Shown one piece after another: positions 42,457 to 51,386 of a DNA stretch of 53,516 bases. Location of the stretch: contig JAYPHU010000027.1 in assembly GCA_038127535.1 (NCBI GenBank), forward strand, positions 1-53,516, given 5' to 3'. A program made the position numbers and the translations under genes. The stretch's first letter is position 1; the number at the start of each line of letters is the position of its first letter. The notes below the pieces were generated by a model. It searched no databases, had not been told where the DNA came from, and worked only from the letters and a program-made list of their open reading frames with translations. This stretch comes from JAYPHU01 sp038127535. Its GTDB lineage: Bacteria; Pseudomonadota; Alphaproteobacteria; Rhodospirillales; UBA2165.

Positions 42457-42477
42457 AGGGCGGCAATTGGCCGCCCT
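42457..42477 (-). terminator. Rho-independent terminator of ctrA
   Basis: AGGGCGGC (42457-42464) and GCCGCCCT (42470-42477) form a perfect 8-bp stem with loop AATTG. On the minus strand the stem is followed by TTTTTCG, the classic terminator form, 24 bases after the ctrA stop. From the plus strand it lies 10 bases after cheR and may work in both directions. Confidence 0.85.
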
Positions 42478-42501
42478 AAATCTCAATCATACCTGTGAAA
42501 T

Positions 42502-43239
42502 CTAGGCGTCGACCTTGGCCTTTTTCTTAGCCGGTTTCCTTCCGCTGGCCTCTTCCTCTTCCGGATCACGCAGCACATAGCCGCGGCCCCAGACCGTATG
42601 GATATAGGTCTCGTCATCCGACGCGGTTGATAGCTTCTTCCGCAGCTTGCAGACAAACACGTCGATGATCTTCAGCTCAGGCTCATCCATTCCGTTGTAG
42701 AGATGGTTGAGGAACATTTCCTTGGTGAGCGTGGTGCCCTTGCGTAAAGACAGAAGCTCCAGGATACCGTATTCCTTGCCGGTCAGGTGAACCGGCTTGC
42801 CACTGACTTCAACGGTCCGGGCGTCGAGATTGACCGCCATTCTGCCGGTCTGGATGACCGAGTCCGAATGGCCCTTCGACCGGCGCACAATGGCGTGAAT
42901 CCGGGCGATCAGCTCATCCTTGTTGAACGGCTTGGTCAGATAGTCATCAGCGCCAGTTCCAAGGCCCTTCACCTTATTGTCGGCTTCGGTGAGGCCGGAC
43001 AGGATTAGAACCGGTGTTTCCACCTTGGAGGCCCGCAAACGGCGCAAGACTTCATAGCCATCCATATCAGGCAGCATCAGGTCCAGAACTATGATGTCGT
43101 AGTCATAAAGCTTGCCGATCTCGAGGCCGTCTTCGCCAAGGTCGGTCGTGTCCAGCACCATACCGGCGGAGGACAGCATCATTTCGATGCTCTGCGATGT
43201 GGTCGGGTCGTCTTCGACTAGAAGGACACGCATGGCCAT
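42502..43239 (-). CDS. ctrA: Cell-cycle response regulator CtrA
   Basis: CtrA is an OmpR-type response regulator controlling cell cycle and motility in alphaproteobacteria. The 245-residue product has a receiver domain with the acidic pair Asp10-Asp11, phospho-acceptor Asp53 (VLDLMLPDMDGYEVL) and the Lys of LTKPFNKDEL. A winged-helix domain follows with TGKEYGILELLSLRKGTTLT and IIDVFVCKLRKKL, which is characteristic of CtrA. A Lys-rich tail ends it (KPAKKKAKVDA). It is divergent from fliI, with a palindromic TTAA-rich site in between. ChpT, its phosphodonor, is nearby. In Rhodospirillales CtrA often governs motility rather than viability. Confidence 0.95.
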   Translation of the reverse strand: MAMRVLLVEDDPTTSQSIEMMLSSAGMVLDTTDLGEDGLEIGKLYDYDIIVLDLMLPDMDGYEVLRRLRASKVETPVLILSGLTEADNKVKGLGTGADDYLTKPFNKDELIARIHAIVRRSKGHSDSVIQTGRMAVNLDARTVEVSGKPVHLTGKEYGILELLSLRKGTTLTKEMFLNHLYNGMDEPELKIIDVFVCKLRKKLSTASDDETYIHTVWGRGYVLRDPEEEEASGRKPAKKKAKVDA

Positions 43240-43264
43240 ACTCTCTCAGAGTTCGAGGTCAAAA

Positions 43265-43280
43265 GGTTAACGCGTTAACC
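43265..43280. promoter_or_regulatory. Candidate CtrA-binding palindrome upstream of ctrA
   Basis: GGTTAACGCGTTAACC is a perfect 16-base palindrome 25 bases before the ctrA start. It contains TTAACCAT (43275-43282), a half-site word associated with CtrA targets. The two TTAA halves are four bases apart, not the classical seven, so the match is partial. Autoregulation of ctrA is plausible. Confidence 0.45.
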
Positions 43281-43484
43281 ATATTCGCTAGATGATATAT
43301 ATTCAAGAACGAGTCCGGTATTCTACATCATGAACACCATAGCGTTCAAAAGAGGATGTGGGGATTCTGCCGGAAAACGTCAATACCCTAGGAATTCAGA
43401 GGGTTTTACAAATCTTTAAGTGCTCCGTGCGAAGATTTGACGATAAATGCCGGTTTTTCCAAACCAACCAAAAAAGAGAATCGT

Positions 43485-44837
43485 GTGAGCGTGTCGACCA
43501 ACATCCTGATCAATGAAATCGGGCGGATACCCGATCATCTGGTCTTTGGCCGGGTGACTTCGGTGCTCGGCATGATGATGGAAGTCAGTGGTGTCGAGGG
43601 CGTAGTGTCCATCGGCGATCATTGCCGGGTCGAGGCGCGCACCGGCCGCCATGTTCTCTGCGAGGTCGTGGGTTTCCGTGAAGGTCGGGCGCAAATAATG
43701 CCCTTCGGCACCTTGGAAGGCATTGGCAACGGCTGCAAGGTAGAGGTCGGCCGTGGCGATCCTGTCATCTACCCCACCGAAGCCTGGCTCGGCCGCGTGA
43801 TAAACGCCTTCGGCGAACCCATCGACGGTAAGGGACCGCTGGAGATCGGTGAGACCCCTTATCCGGTGCAATCAAGCCCGCCGCCGGCTCATAGCCGGGT
43901 GCGCGTGGGCGACAAGATCGATCTCGGCGTCCGCGTGATGAACGCCTTTCTGACGGTCTGCAAAGGACAACGGATGGGCATCTTTGCCGGCTCCGGCATC
44001 GGCAAATCCACCCTTCTGTCCATGATGGCGCGGCATACCGACGCGGACATCAGCGTCATCGGCCTGATCGGGGAGCGTGGCCGGGAAGCCAACGAGTTCA
44101 TCGAAGACGATCTCGGCGAAGAAGGACTGAAACGCAGTGTCTTGGTGGTCGCCACCTCCGACGAGCCGCCCTTGGTGCGACGCCAAGCGGCCTATCTGAC
44201 CATGGCGGTGTGTGAATTCTTCCGGGACCGGCAACGGGATGTGCTTTGCCTGATGGACAGTATCACCCGGTTCGCCACTGCCCAGCGTGAAATCAGCCTG
44301 TCCGCCGGCGAGCCGCCGGCCACTCGCGGTTATGCGCCGACTGTATTTGCCGAGTTGCCCCGGCTGCTGGAACGGGCCGGTCCCGGGCAAGCGGGCCAAG
44401 GGAGTGTGACGGGCCTATTCACCGTATTGGTTGAAGGCGACGATCACAACGAACCGATTTCCGATGCCGTGCGTGGTATTCTCGACGGTCACGTTGCTCT
44501 GGACCGGTCTATTGCGGAACGGGGCCGGTTCCCGGCGGTGAATATCCTGCGCAGCATCTCCCGGACCATGCCGGCCTGCAACACAGAGCCGCAGAACGCG
44601 ATTATCGAGCGCGCCAAGCAGCTAATTTCCGCCTATGACGATATGGCTGAACTAATCCGGCTGGGCGCCTACCGGCAGGGCTCCGACCCTCGGGTGGACG
44701 AGGCCATTCATTATTTCCCGGCAATTGACGAGTACCTGCGCCAGGGCAAGGAAGACTCCACCACACTGGAGACCTGTTATCAGGAACTCGCGCAGCTTCT
44801 GGATATGGAATACAGTCCCGGAGAGCCTAGCGCATGA
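43485..44837 (+). CDS. fliI: Flagellar export ATPase FliI
   Basis: FliI is the F1-beta-like ATPase of the flagellar type III export apparatus. The 450-residue product has Walker A GSGIGKST (169-176), the Walker B region VLCLMDSITRFA, and SAGEPPATRGYAPTVFAELPRLLERAG. The C-terminal ISAYDDMAELIRLGAYRQGSD is also characteristic. I chose GTG at 43485, preceded by AAAAAGAGAA. A TTG at 43437 gives 16 extra residues without a site. It overlaps fliJ by four bases. It is open and seems functional, unlike the chemotaxis genes on the other side of ctrA. Confidence 0.95.
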   Translation: MSVSTNILINEIGRIPDHLVFGRVTSVLGMMMEVSGVEGVVSIGDHCRVEARTGRHVLCEVVGFREGRAQIMPFGTLEGIGNGCKVEVGRGDPVIYPTEAWLGRVINAFGEPIDGKGPLEIGETPYPVQSSPPPAHSRVRVGDKIDLGVRVMNAFLTVCKGQRMGIFAGSGIGKSTLLSMMARHTDADISVIGLIGERGREANEFIEDDLGEEGLKRSVLVVATSDEPPLVRRQAAYLTMAVCEFFRDRQRDVLCLMDSITRFATAQREISLSAGEPPATRGYAPTVFAELPRLLERAGPGQAGQGSVTGLFTVLVEGDDHNEPISDAVRGILDGHVALDRSIAERGRFPAVNILRSISRTMPACNTEPQNAIIERAKQLISAYDDMAELIRLGAYRQGSDPRVDEAIHYFPAIDEYLRQGKEDSTTLETCYQELAQLLDMEYSPGEPSA

Positions 44838-45262
44838 AGGACCTCAACACGCTCATTCGGCTTCACAAGTTCCGGGTTGATGAAAAGCGCCGGGAAGTCG
44901 GCGGCATGATCGCCGTGGTCACCGATCTGGAACGTCAGGCGCGGGCGTTGGAGGCGGAAATCCGTAAGGAGCAGGAGATCGCATCTAATTCACCGGTCGA
45001 GGCCGGCGCCATTTACGGATCATACGCCAACCTGGCCATTAAGCGCCGGGAACAGTTCGCCGCCGCCATCGCCGAGGTGGAGGAACGGCTGGCAGAGGCT
45101 CAGGAACAGATGCGTGAGGAGTTCCTCGAGCTTAAGGGGTATGAAATCATTCAGGACTACCGGGACGCCGAGGTGGCTTTGGAAGCCGCCCGCGCCGAAC
45201 AGTTCGTCCTGGATGAGATCGGTCTGAATGCCTACCGCCGCCGCAAGGCCGAGGAAGTGTAA
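44834..45262 (+). CDS. fliJ: Flagellar export chaperone FliJ
   Basis: The 142-residue product is a long antiparallel coiled coil (LIRLHKFRVDEKRREVGGMI, then LERQARALEAEIRKEQEIAS). It ends in a charged helix with RAEQFVLDEIGLNAYRRRKAEE. This pattern, the length and the ATGA overlap with fliI identify FliJ, which stimulates FliI and cycles chaperones at the export gate. Sequence identity in this family is low, so the call rests on position and coiled-coil form. It is convergent with fliK. Confidence 0.87.
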   Translation: MKDLNTLIRLHKFRVDEKRREVGGMIAVVTDLERQARALEAEIRKEQEIASNSPVEAGAIYGSYANLAIKRREQFAAAIAEVEERLAEAQEQMREEFLELKGYEIIQDYRDAEVALEAARAEQFVLDEIGLNAYRRRKAEEV

Positions 45263-45268
45263 TTCAGC

Positions 45269-46882
45269 TTATATGGATATTTGCCGGTCGATGCCGTCGC
45301 TGAAGGACGGCATGGGAACTTCGGTGAATTTGTTGTCTGCCTGAAACACCACGCCACCCGTCACGCCTGTGGCCTCGTTAAAATCGACAAAAATCTGATT
45401 GATGTCCCGGCGCATGAGACGCGGGAACGGGCGTTCCGTGCGGACGATTAGATCAAACTTCTTGCCCTCGGCTTTGACCAAGCCATCCAATTGCACCCGC
45501 CCGAGGCGGCTCAGTTCCACATCTATCAGGAACCGGGCTGTCTCATCGGAACTGCCTTCTTCATCTGATGTCCCGGAGCGGCCGCGAAGATGCATGTAAA
45601 GCTGCTCCAGCAGCGCACCGTTATAAAACGGTATCAGGGCTGAACGCCAATCATTCGCCGGCTGGTCGCCAAAGGCCCGGGAGATTTGCGCAAACTCCTC
45701 CGATAGCCGGTTGGCAGTATCGGGCCAGTCCTGTTGGAGGAGGGCGTTGTTCTGGTCTCCCAGCCATTGGGACACATCGCCGCCCCGAAGCGCGGAGAGA
45801 AAGAATAACAGGTTTGCGGTCAGTGCGCCATTGGCCTGCGGTACCGGCGGCGCGGCTTGCGCCTGTCCCCCTGCCGCCGCTTGGATATGCGCCAGGGCCT
45901 CTGCCAATGCCGGCCAGTCGCGGGTTGCGTAAATGATCTCCGCGCCTGCGCTGATGGAGAGACTAAGCCCAGTTTGACCAGGGGTGGACACCACTTCTAT
46001 AGACAGCCGGCTACCCAACGGGATCGGTGATTTGGTGTCCACGATCAGTTGACCGATCGGGGTATCGACCACCGGTTGACCGGCCTGGGTCATGGCCTTG
46101 ACCGATCCCTGGAAAATCTGGCCCGCCTGAAGTCCCGTGATGGCGGAGGAGGGAGCCGCGGCCTGACCCGCACTCTGGCCTCTGGGAACGATGCCCAGGA
46201 TACGGATGACAATCTGCTGTCCTACCTGTAAACCGGGAGAGGTAGTGGCTGTTTGTGCTGGAGCCGCCGCTGTTGTTCCACCGGCCTGACTGGCTTGTGT
46301 GGCTAGAGACAGTGTCGAGCCAGTTTGTGTGGTGGCGCTCAGCCCGCCCGGTGTCGTCCCCGGGCCGGCGTTGGTTGCGCCTGGCAAACGCACAACGGTC
46401 GCTTTCAGGACCGCGCCGATATCTAGCTTGATCTGGCCGTCCGCCGGAACCGATTGCAACGCTGAGCCCGTTTGCGCCGCCGCTTGCCCGGCTTGTTGAG
46501 ATGTGGCCGGTGTGGCTGTCCCGGAAGACGCCGGGGTGGATCGTTGCGCAGCGCCTGTCTGGACCGGTTGCGCCGTACCCGCCTGACCTTGAGGCAGGGC
46601 GTTCAGCAGGACTTGGAGCTGCGGAATCAAGGACCGGATTTGCAACTGGAAGCTTGCGCCTTCCGGAAGCTTAACGTTGGTGTGAAGCAACATTGTCCCA
46701 AGGTTCGTTTGCACCTCCGCCACGTTCGGACGGGGCAGCGCCAGGAGCTGGGCATTAAGCGTCGAGCCGACCGGCAGTTCTATCAGCGCGGGCGGTGGAT
46801 TAGGGATCGTAGCTGTGTGCGCCGGTGCGGCGCCGGGTTGATTCGGAACGGGAGTTGCGGGCGGCGGCAGAACGGTCGCCAT
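45269..46882 (-). CDS. fliK: Flagellar hook-length control protein FliK-like
   Basis: The 537-residue product has a Pro/Ala/Gln/Thr-rich, low-complexity N-terminal and middle part. A globular C-terminal domain follows (ARFLIDVELSRLGRVQLDGL, KKFDLIVRTERPFP), similar to the Flg_hook domain of FliK. FliK is a secreted molecular ruler that sets hook length. Four residues before the flhG end, the genes form a run flhA-flhG-fliK. The domain call is from pattern only; a related export-substrate protein is possible. Confidence 0.78.
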   Translation of the reverse strand: MATVLPPPATPVPNQPGAAPAHTATIPNPPPALIELPVGSTLNAQLLALPRPNVAEVQTNLGTMLLHTNVKLPEGASFQLQIRSLIPQLQVLLNALPQGQAGTAQPVQTGAAQRSTPASSGTATPATSQQAGQAAAQTGSALQSVPADGQIKLDIGAVLKATVVRLPGATNAGPGTTPGGLSATTQTGSTLSLATQASQAGGTTAAAPAQTATTSPGLQVGQQIVIRILGIVPRGQSAGQAAAPSSAITGLQAGQIFQGSVKAMTQAGQPVVDTPIGQLIVDTKSPIPLGSRLSIEVVSTPGQTGLSLSISAGAEIIYATRDWPALAEALAHIQAAAGGQAQAAPPVPQANGALTANLLFFLSALRGGDVSQWLGDQNNALLQQDWPDTANRLSEEFAQISRAFGDQPANDWRSALIPFYNGALLEQLYMHLRGRSGTSDEEGSSDETARFLIDVELSRLGRVQLDGLVKAEGKKFDLIVRTERPFPRLMRRDINQIFVDFNEATGVTGGVVFQADNKFTEVPMPSFSDGIDRQISI

Positions 46883-46885
46883 GGC

Positions 46886-47692
46886 TCAGCCTACGAGTTT
46901 GTCGGCGATGGCGTTAACGTCGAGGGCGGCTTCGGTGTTGGGGAATCTGACGAGCAGAGGCGCCTGCGCGCGGATTGAATCGCGGACCTTGGGGTCGTGG
47001 CGGATCACCCCGGCCAGCGGCGGGGAGAACTTCAGGAAACCCTGACAGGCCTTGAGGATCGTATTGTAGGTGCGTTCCCCTTCCTTGGTGGAATTGGCCA
47101 TATTGACCACTACCCGGATATCCTTGTTGGGCCGTTCCATATGGGTGATCTTGATAAAGGCGTAGGCGTCGGTCAGGGCTGTCGGCTCATCAGTGGTGAC
47201 CACCAGGATGGTATCCACGTTATTGGCGAGATTTCGGACCGTCCGTTCGACACCCGCGCCCAGATCAAGCACAACGTTTTGGTAGGCCGACGACAGCAGG
47301 ATCAAATCTTCGCCCAGGTCATGCAGCCGGTTCGGTGACACATTGGCCAAGTTTCCGGAGCCGGAATGCCCGGCAATGATGTCAAAGCCGCCGTCCTGGA
47401 ACGGCAGGGCCGCCTGATTGAGCGCCATCTTGCGGCTGACCACGCTGCCGAGATCGTGTTTCGGCATCAACCCCAGCTGAATATCCACATTGGCCAGGCC
47501 CAAATCACCGTCGAACAGCAGGGTCTTTCGCCCCTTCAACGACAAGGCATGCGACAGCGTGATGGAAAACCAGGTCTTGCCGACGCCGCCTTTGCCGGAG
47601 GCAACGGCGATCATGCCGTTACTACACGGCTTGGTGCTGGGCGCAGCTTGTTGTTCGGTTGTCGGGCTGGTCTCCTGCACGTCGTGCTCCAC
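46886..47692 (-). CDS. flhG: MinD-like flagellar number regulator FlhG (FleN)
   Basis: The 268-residue P-loop ATPase has the deviant Walker A SGKGGVGKTW (residues 32-41), DGDLGLANVDIQLGL and VVTTDEPTALTDAYAFIK, typical of FlhG. FlhG limits flagellar number and works with the GTPase FlhF. The N-terminal DQAxxLR activator helix of many FlhG proteins is not seen here; the first 26 residues are Gln/Thr/Pro-rich instead. flhF, usually between flhA and flhG, is absent. flhA ends 64 bases upstream. The loss of the helix may mean it acts alone. Confidence 0.9.
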   Translation of the reverse strand: MEHDVQETSPTTEQQAAPSTKPCSNGMIAVASGKGGVGKTWFSITLSHALSLKGRKTLLFDGDLGLANVDIQLGLMPKHDLGSVVSRKMALNQAALPFQDGGFDIIAGHSGSGNLANVSPNRLHDLGEDLILLSSAYQNVVLDLGAGVERTVRNLANNVDTILVVTTDEPTALTDAYAFIKITHMERPNKDIRVVVNMANSTKEGERTYNTILKACQGFLKFSPPLAGVIRHDPKVRDSIRAQAPLLVRFPNTEAALDVNAIADKLVG

Positions 47693-47756
47693 TCATCCAC
47701 CCTTTGGAGATCGATTACTTTGGCAGTATAGGCTAACAGACCGGCGGTGCGGCAAG

Positions 47757-49979
47757 TTATATGTGCTCCACCGTTTTAATCTTGGCCTTGGGGTGAACCT
47801 CGTTCTGGGACATCACCACGGTGGAGGGCCGGAACCGTTCGACGATCGAGCGGACATAGGGCCGGATGGCCGGGCTGGTCAACAGGACCGGGGTTTCGCC
47901 CATCATGGCCTGGCGTTCAAATGTCTGACGGATGGCGGCGATGAATTCCTGCAATTTGCTGGGCGCCATGGAGAGCTGCATCTCGTCGCCAGTGCCGACC
48001 AGGGATTCGGCGAAGGCCTGCTCCCACTCCGGCGACAGGGTGATCAGATTGATCACGCCGTCGGGGTTAGCGTTGGCGTCGCTGATCTGGCGGGCCAGAC
48101 GGGTGCGGACATGTTCGGTGATGGCGTTGATGTTGCGGGTCTGGGCACAGGCTTCGGAAATACCTTCCAGAATGGTCGGTAGGTCGCGGATCGATATGCG
48201 CTCCTCCAGCAGGTTCTGCAAGGTCCGCTGAATGCCGCCGACGGTGATCTGGGTCGGTACGATATCGGCGATCAACTTCTGATGATCTTTGTCCAGATCG
48301 TCGAGCAGCTTCTGGGTTTCCGCATAAGACAGCAGTTCCGCCATATTGTCCTTGATCACTTCCGTCAGGTGCGTGGTGATTACGGTCGGCGCGTCCACCA
48401 CTGTATACCCCCGGAACATGGCTTCCTCCCGGCCCTGGGAATCGATCCACATGGCGGGCAGGCCGAAGGTCGGTTCCGTCGTCGCCTCGCCGGAAATCGT
48501 AATGTCTTCACCGCGGGGGTCCATGACCAGCAGCATGTTGGGACGTAGGTCTCCGTTGCCCGCGTCGATCTCCTTAACCCGGACGACATAGTTATTGGCG
48601 CCCAACTGCATGTTGTCCTGGATGCGTACGGCTGGCATGACAAAGCCCATTTCGATAGCCATCTGCCGGCGCAGCGCCTTGATCTGATCGGTCAGCCGCT
48701 GGCCTTCCTGGCCTTCATTGATTAGGGACAAGAGGCCGTAGCCCAGTTCGAGGCGAAGGTAATCGATCTTGAGAACCTGGGAGATGGGTTCTTCGGTCGG
48801 CGCGGCGTCTTCCGCCTCTTTGGCTTCGGCCTCTTCCATCTTCTCGACATACTTCTTGTGTTCCTGGCGATTCATCACAAAGGCGACGCCGCCCAGGCCG
48901 CCGGCTAAAACCACAAATGGCACCGCCGGGATGCCCGGCAGCAGCGCCAGAGACACCAGCAGGAACGATACCATGCCCATGGATTTCGGTTTTCGGCTGA
49001 GCTGGCCGAACACCGCCTTTTCCATAGGGCCCGAGACGCCGCCTTTGGTGACCAGCATGCCGGCCGCGGTGGAGACAATAAGCGCCGGTATCTGCGAGAC
49101 CAATCCATCGCCGACGGTCAGCCGGGTAAATGTGTCGAGAGCAACGCCGAATTCCATATCCTTTTGAACGATGCCGATGATGATGCCGCCGACGATATTG
49201 ATACCAGTAATCATCATGCCGGCGACGGCGTCGCCCCTGACGAACTTGGCGGCGCCATCCATAGCGCCGAAGAAAGAACTTTCGTCTTCCAGGTCTTGGC
49301 GGCGGCGACGGGCCTCCGCTTCATCGATCAGGCCGGATGACAGGTCCGCATCGATGGCCATTTGTTTGCCCGGCATGGCGTCCAAGGTGAAGCGCGCCGC
49401 AACCTCGGCGATCCGGGTGGAGCCCTTGGTGATCACGATAAAGTTCACGATGACCAGGATGGCAAAGACGATAATGCCGATAACGAAGTTGCCGCCCATG
49501 ATAAAGCCGCCGAAGGCTTCGATCACCTGGCCGGCGGCGTCCGTGCCGGTGTGTCCGTCCGCCAGGATCAACCGAGTGGATGCCAGGTTCAACGCCAGCC
49601 GGACCATGGTCGCGATCAGCAGGACCGTGGGGAAAGAGTTAAAGTCCAGGGGCCGGTCCATGAAAATCACGGTCATCAGAATGAGAACTGCAAACATCAT
49701 GGAAAAGGCGAGGCTCATGTCCAGCAGCCACTTGGGCATCGGCAGGATCAAGATAACTAGGATGGCGACGACTCCGAACGCCAGCATGATGTCGCCGCGG
49801 GCGACGGCATTTTTTATTCGGAGAAACAGGTCCGTGCCGATCGCACCGATTGCTTTCTCGGTGGCCGAGGGCGGCGGCGTATCAAACATGTTTGCCGCTT
49901 CCGCGGGCGGTTGCCCTGCAGGCGCGGCCGCCAACTCGCCGCGGCCGGCTATTTCTACGTCAGGGGATGTCTCGGCCAT
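47757..49979 (-). CDS. flhA: Flagellar biosynthesis protein FlhA
   Basis: FlhA is the large inner-membrane export-gate protein of the flagellar type III system. The 740-residue product has a non-membrane N-terminal stretch of about 50 residues. An integral part follows with ILILPMPKWLLDMSLAFSMM and the conserved FHIPEP-region sequence VRLALNLASTRLIL. The cytosolic part contains RVKEIDAGNGDLRPNMLLVM and VIDAPTVITTHLTEVIKDN-like sequence (residues near 530). Length and order are normal. It is downstream of flbD by 29 bases on the same strand, so they probably form one operon. Confidence 0.96.
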   Translation of the reverse strand: MAETSPDVEIAGRGELAAAPAGQPPAEAANMFDTPPPSATEKAIGAIGTDLFLRIKNAVARGDIMLAFGVVAILVILILPMPKWLLDMSLAFSMMFAVLILMTVIFMDRPLDFNSFPTVLLIATMVRLALNLASTRLILADGHTGTDAAGQVIEAFGGFIMGGNFVIGIIVFAILVIVNFIVITKGSTRIAEVAARFTLDAMPGKQMAIDADLSSGLIDEAEARRRRQDLEDESSFFGAMDGAAKFVRGDAVAGMMITGINIVGGIIIGIVQKDMEFGVALDTFTRLTVGDGLVSQIPALIVSTAAGMLVTKGGVSGPMEKAVFGQLSRKPKSMGMVSFLLVSLALLPGIPAVPFVVLAGGLGGVAFVMNRQEHKKYVEKMEEAEAKEAEDAAPTEEPISQVLKIDYLRLELGYGLLSLINEGQEGQRLTDQIKALRRQMAIEMGFVMPAVRIQDNMQLGANNYVVRVKEIDAGNGDLRPNMLLVMDPRGEDITISGEATTEPTFGLPAMWIDSQGREEAMFRGYTVVDAPTVITTHLTEVIKDNMAELLSYAETQKLLDDLDKDHQKLIADIVPTQITVGGIQRTLQNLLEERISIRDLPTILEGISEACAQTRNINAITEHVRTRLARQISDANANPDGVINLITLSPEWEQAFAESLVGTGDEMQLSMAPSKLQEFIAAIRQTFERQAMMGETPVLLTSPAIRPYVRSIVERFRPSTVVMSQNEVHPKAKIKTVEHI

Positions 49980-50008
49980 ACGTTAGTTATTCGACCTCCA
50001 CGCCGTCG

Positions 50009-51358
50009 TCACAGGGACGAATGTTCACCACCATCGCCGGGCAAAGGCACGGCGACACCTTGTTCGTTATATTGTTTTAGTTTGTTCCGTAGAGTGCGGA
50101 TTGAAATACCCAGGATCTTTGCCGCATGGGTTCTGTTGCCCAGGCAATGCTCCAAAGTATCGATAATCAGCCCTTGTTCGACTTCTGCCACGGTCTTACC
50201 GACCAGGTTGACCCCGGCAGTTATCGCCGACGCCCCCGTCGGCACGCCGCTATCGGCTGACTCGCCCTGAAGCTGCAGGATCTCCGGCGAGACCACACCG
50301 TCGGCGGCCATCAGGACGCCCCGGTGCATGGTGTTTTCCAATTCCCGAACATTGCCGGGCCAGGCGTATGCCTGCATCTGCTGCAAGGCCTCGGGCGAAA
50401 GGGTGATCTCGCCTAGATTGTTTTCCTCGGCATATTTTTCCGCAAAATGCTGGGCCAGGAGGCTGATGTCCTCGGGCCGGTCGGCCAAGCGCGGCATTTC
50501 AATCGTGATTACGTTCAGCCGGAAATACAGGTCTTCCCGGAAGGCGCCGTTGGCGACCTCTTCCGGCATGTTCCGGTTGCTGGTGGCGATGATCCTGACA
50601 TTGACCTTGATCGGAGTCTTGCCGCCGATCCGGTCGATCTCCCGCTCCTGGATGGCTCGCAGCAGCTTGGCTTGCAGCCGCAGGTCCATTTCCGAAATTT
50701 CATCCAGCAGCAGGGTGCCGCCGTTGGCTTCCTCGAACTTGCCGATCCGCCGCGAGACAGCGCCGGTAAAGGCCCCTTTCTCATAGCCGAACAGTTCCGA
50801 TTCCAGGAGGTTCTCCGGAATGGCCGCACAGTTAACCGCGACAAATGGCTTGTCGGCCCGGGGGCTACGGCGATGGATATAGTGCGCCATCAGTTCCTTG
50901 CCAGTGCCGGATTCGCCGACCACTAGAACGCTGGCATTGCTCCTGGCGATCTGTTCGGCGGTTTTGAGAGCCTTCACCATTGCTGGGTCCTGATGGACGA
51001 TGGTGTGGGTTTCTTCCGCCACGGCTTCCAACACGGCCGCGATAAGATCCGAATCCGGGGGCAGGGGGATGTATTCCTGCGCGCCTGCCTTAATGGCCTG
51101 GACCGCAGTGTTGCTGTCGTCGCCTACACCGCAGGCAACCACAGGAACATCAATTCTTTCGCTCTGCAGGCTGGTGACCAGGGTGGCGATATCCATCCCC
51201 GAGTCGATCATGATAACGTCCGCGCCTTGCCCCGCCCGCAATGCCTTTAACCCTGCCTCAATGTCGTCCGACTGGGTTACTTTTGCACCGCGTGCAACGG
51301 CTATTTGGCTCGCCGCACCGATCTGCCCACCAAGAGCGCCGATAATCAGTAAGCGCAT
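50009..51358 (-). CDS. flbD: Sigma-54-dependent flagellar transcription activator FlbD
   Basis: FlbD activates sigma-54 promoters of middle and late flagellar genes in alphaproteobacteria. The 449-residue product has an atypical receiver domain: the N-terminal acidic pair is missing (LLIIGALGG), though Asp52 remains. Its AAA+ domain carries Walker A GESGTGKE (148-155) and the sigma-54 contact loop GAFTGA (195-200). A Fis-type helix-turn-helix near the C-terminus reads LGNRTHAAKILGISIRTLRN. Flagellar position supports FlbD over other NtrC-like proteins. motA lies 28 bases upstream. Confidence 0.93.
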   Translation of the reverse strand: MRLLIIGALGGQIGAASQIAVARGAKVTQSDDIEAGLKALRAGQGADVIMIDSGMDIATLVTSLQSERIDVPVVACGVGDDSNTAVQAIKAGAQEYIPLPPDSDLIAAVLEAVAEETHTIVHQDPAMVKALKTAEQIARSNASVLVVGESGTGKELMAHYIHRRSPRADKPFVAVNCAAIPENLLESELFGYEKGAFTGAVSRRIGKFEEANGGTLLLDEISEMDLRLQAKLLRAIQEREIDRIGGKTPIKVNVRIIATSNRNMPEEVANGAFREDLYFRLNVITIEMPRLADRPEDISLLAQHFAEKYAEENNLGEITLSPEALQQMQAYAWPGNVRELENTMHRGVLMAADGVVSPEILQLQGESADSGVPTGASAITAGVNLVGKTVAEVEQGLIIDTLEHCLGNRTHAAKILGISIRTLRNKLKQYNEQGVAVPLPGDGGEHSSL

Positions 51359-51386
51359 GTTGTTTATTATCTCCCCAAATTATTAA

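Noticed and set aside
43267..43278. Canonical CtrA site TTAA-N7-TTAA
   Set aside because: The spacing between the TTAA halves is four, so only a partial match is claimed.
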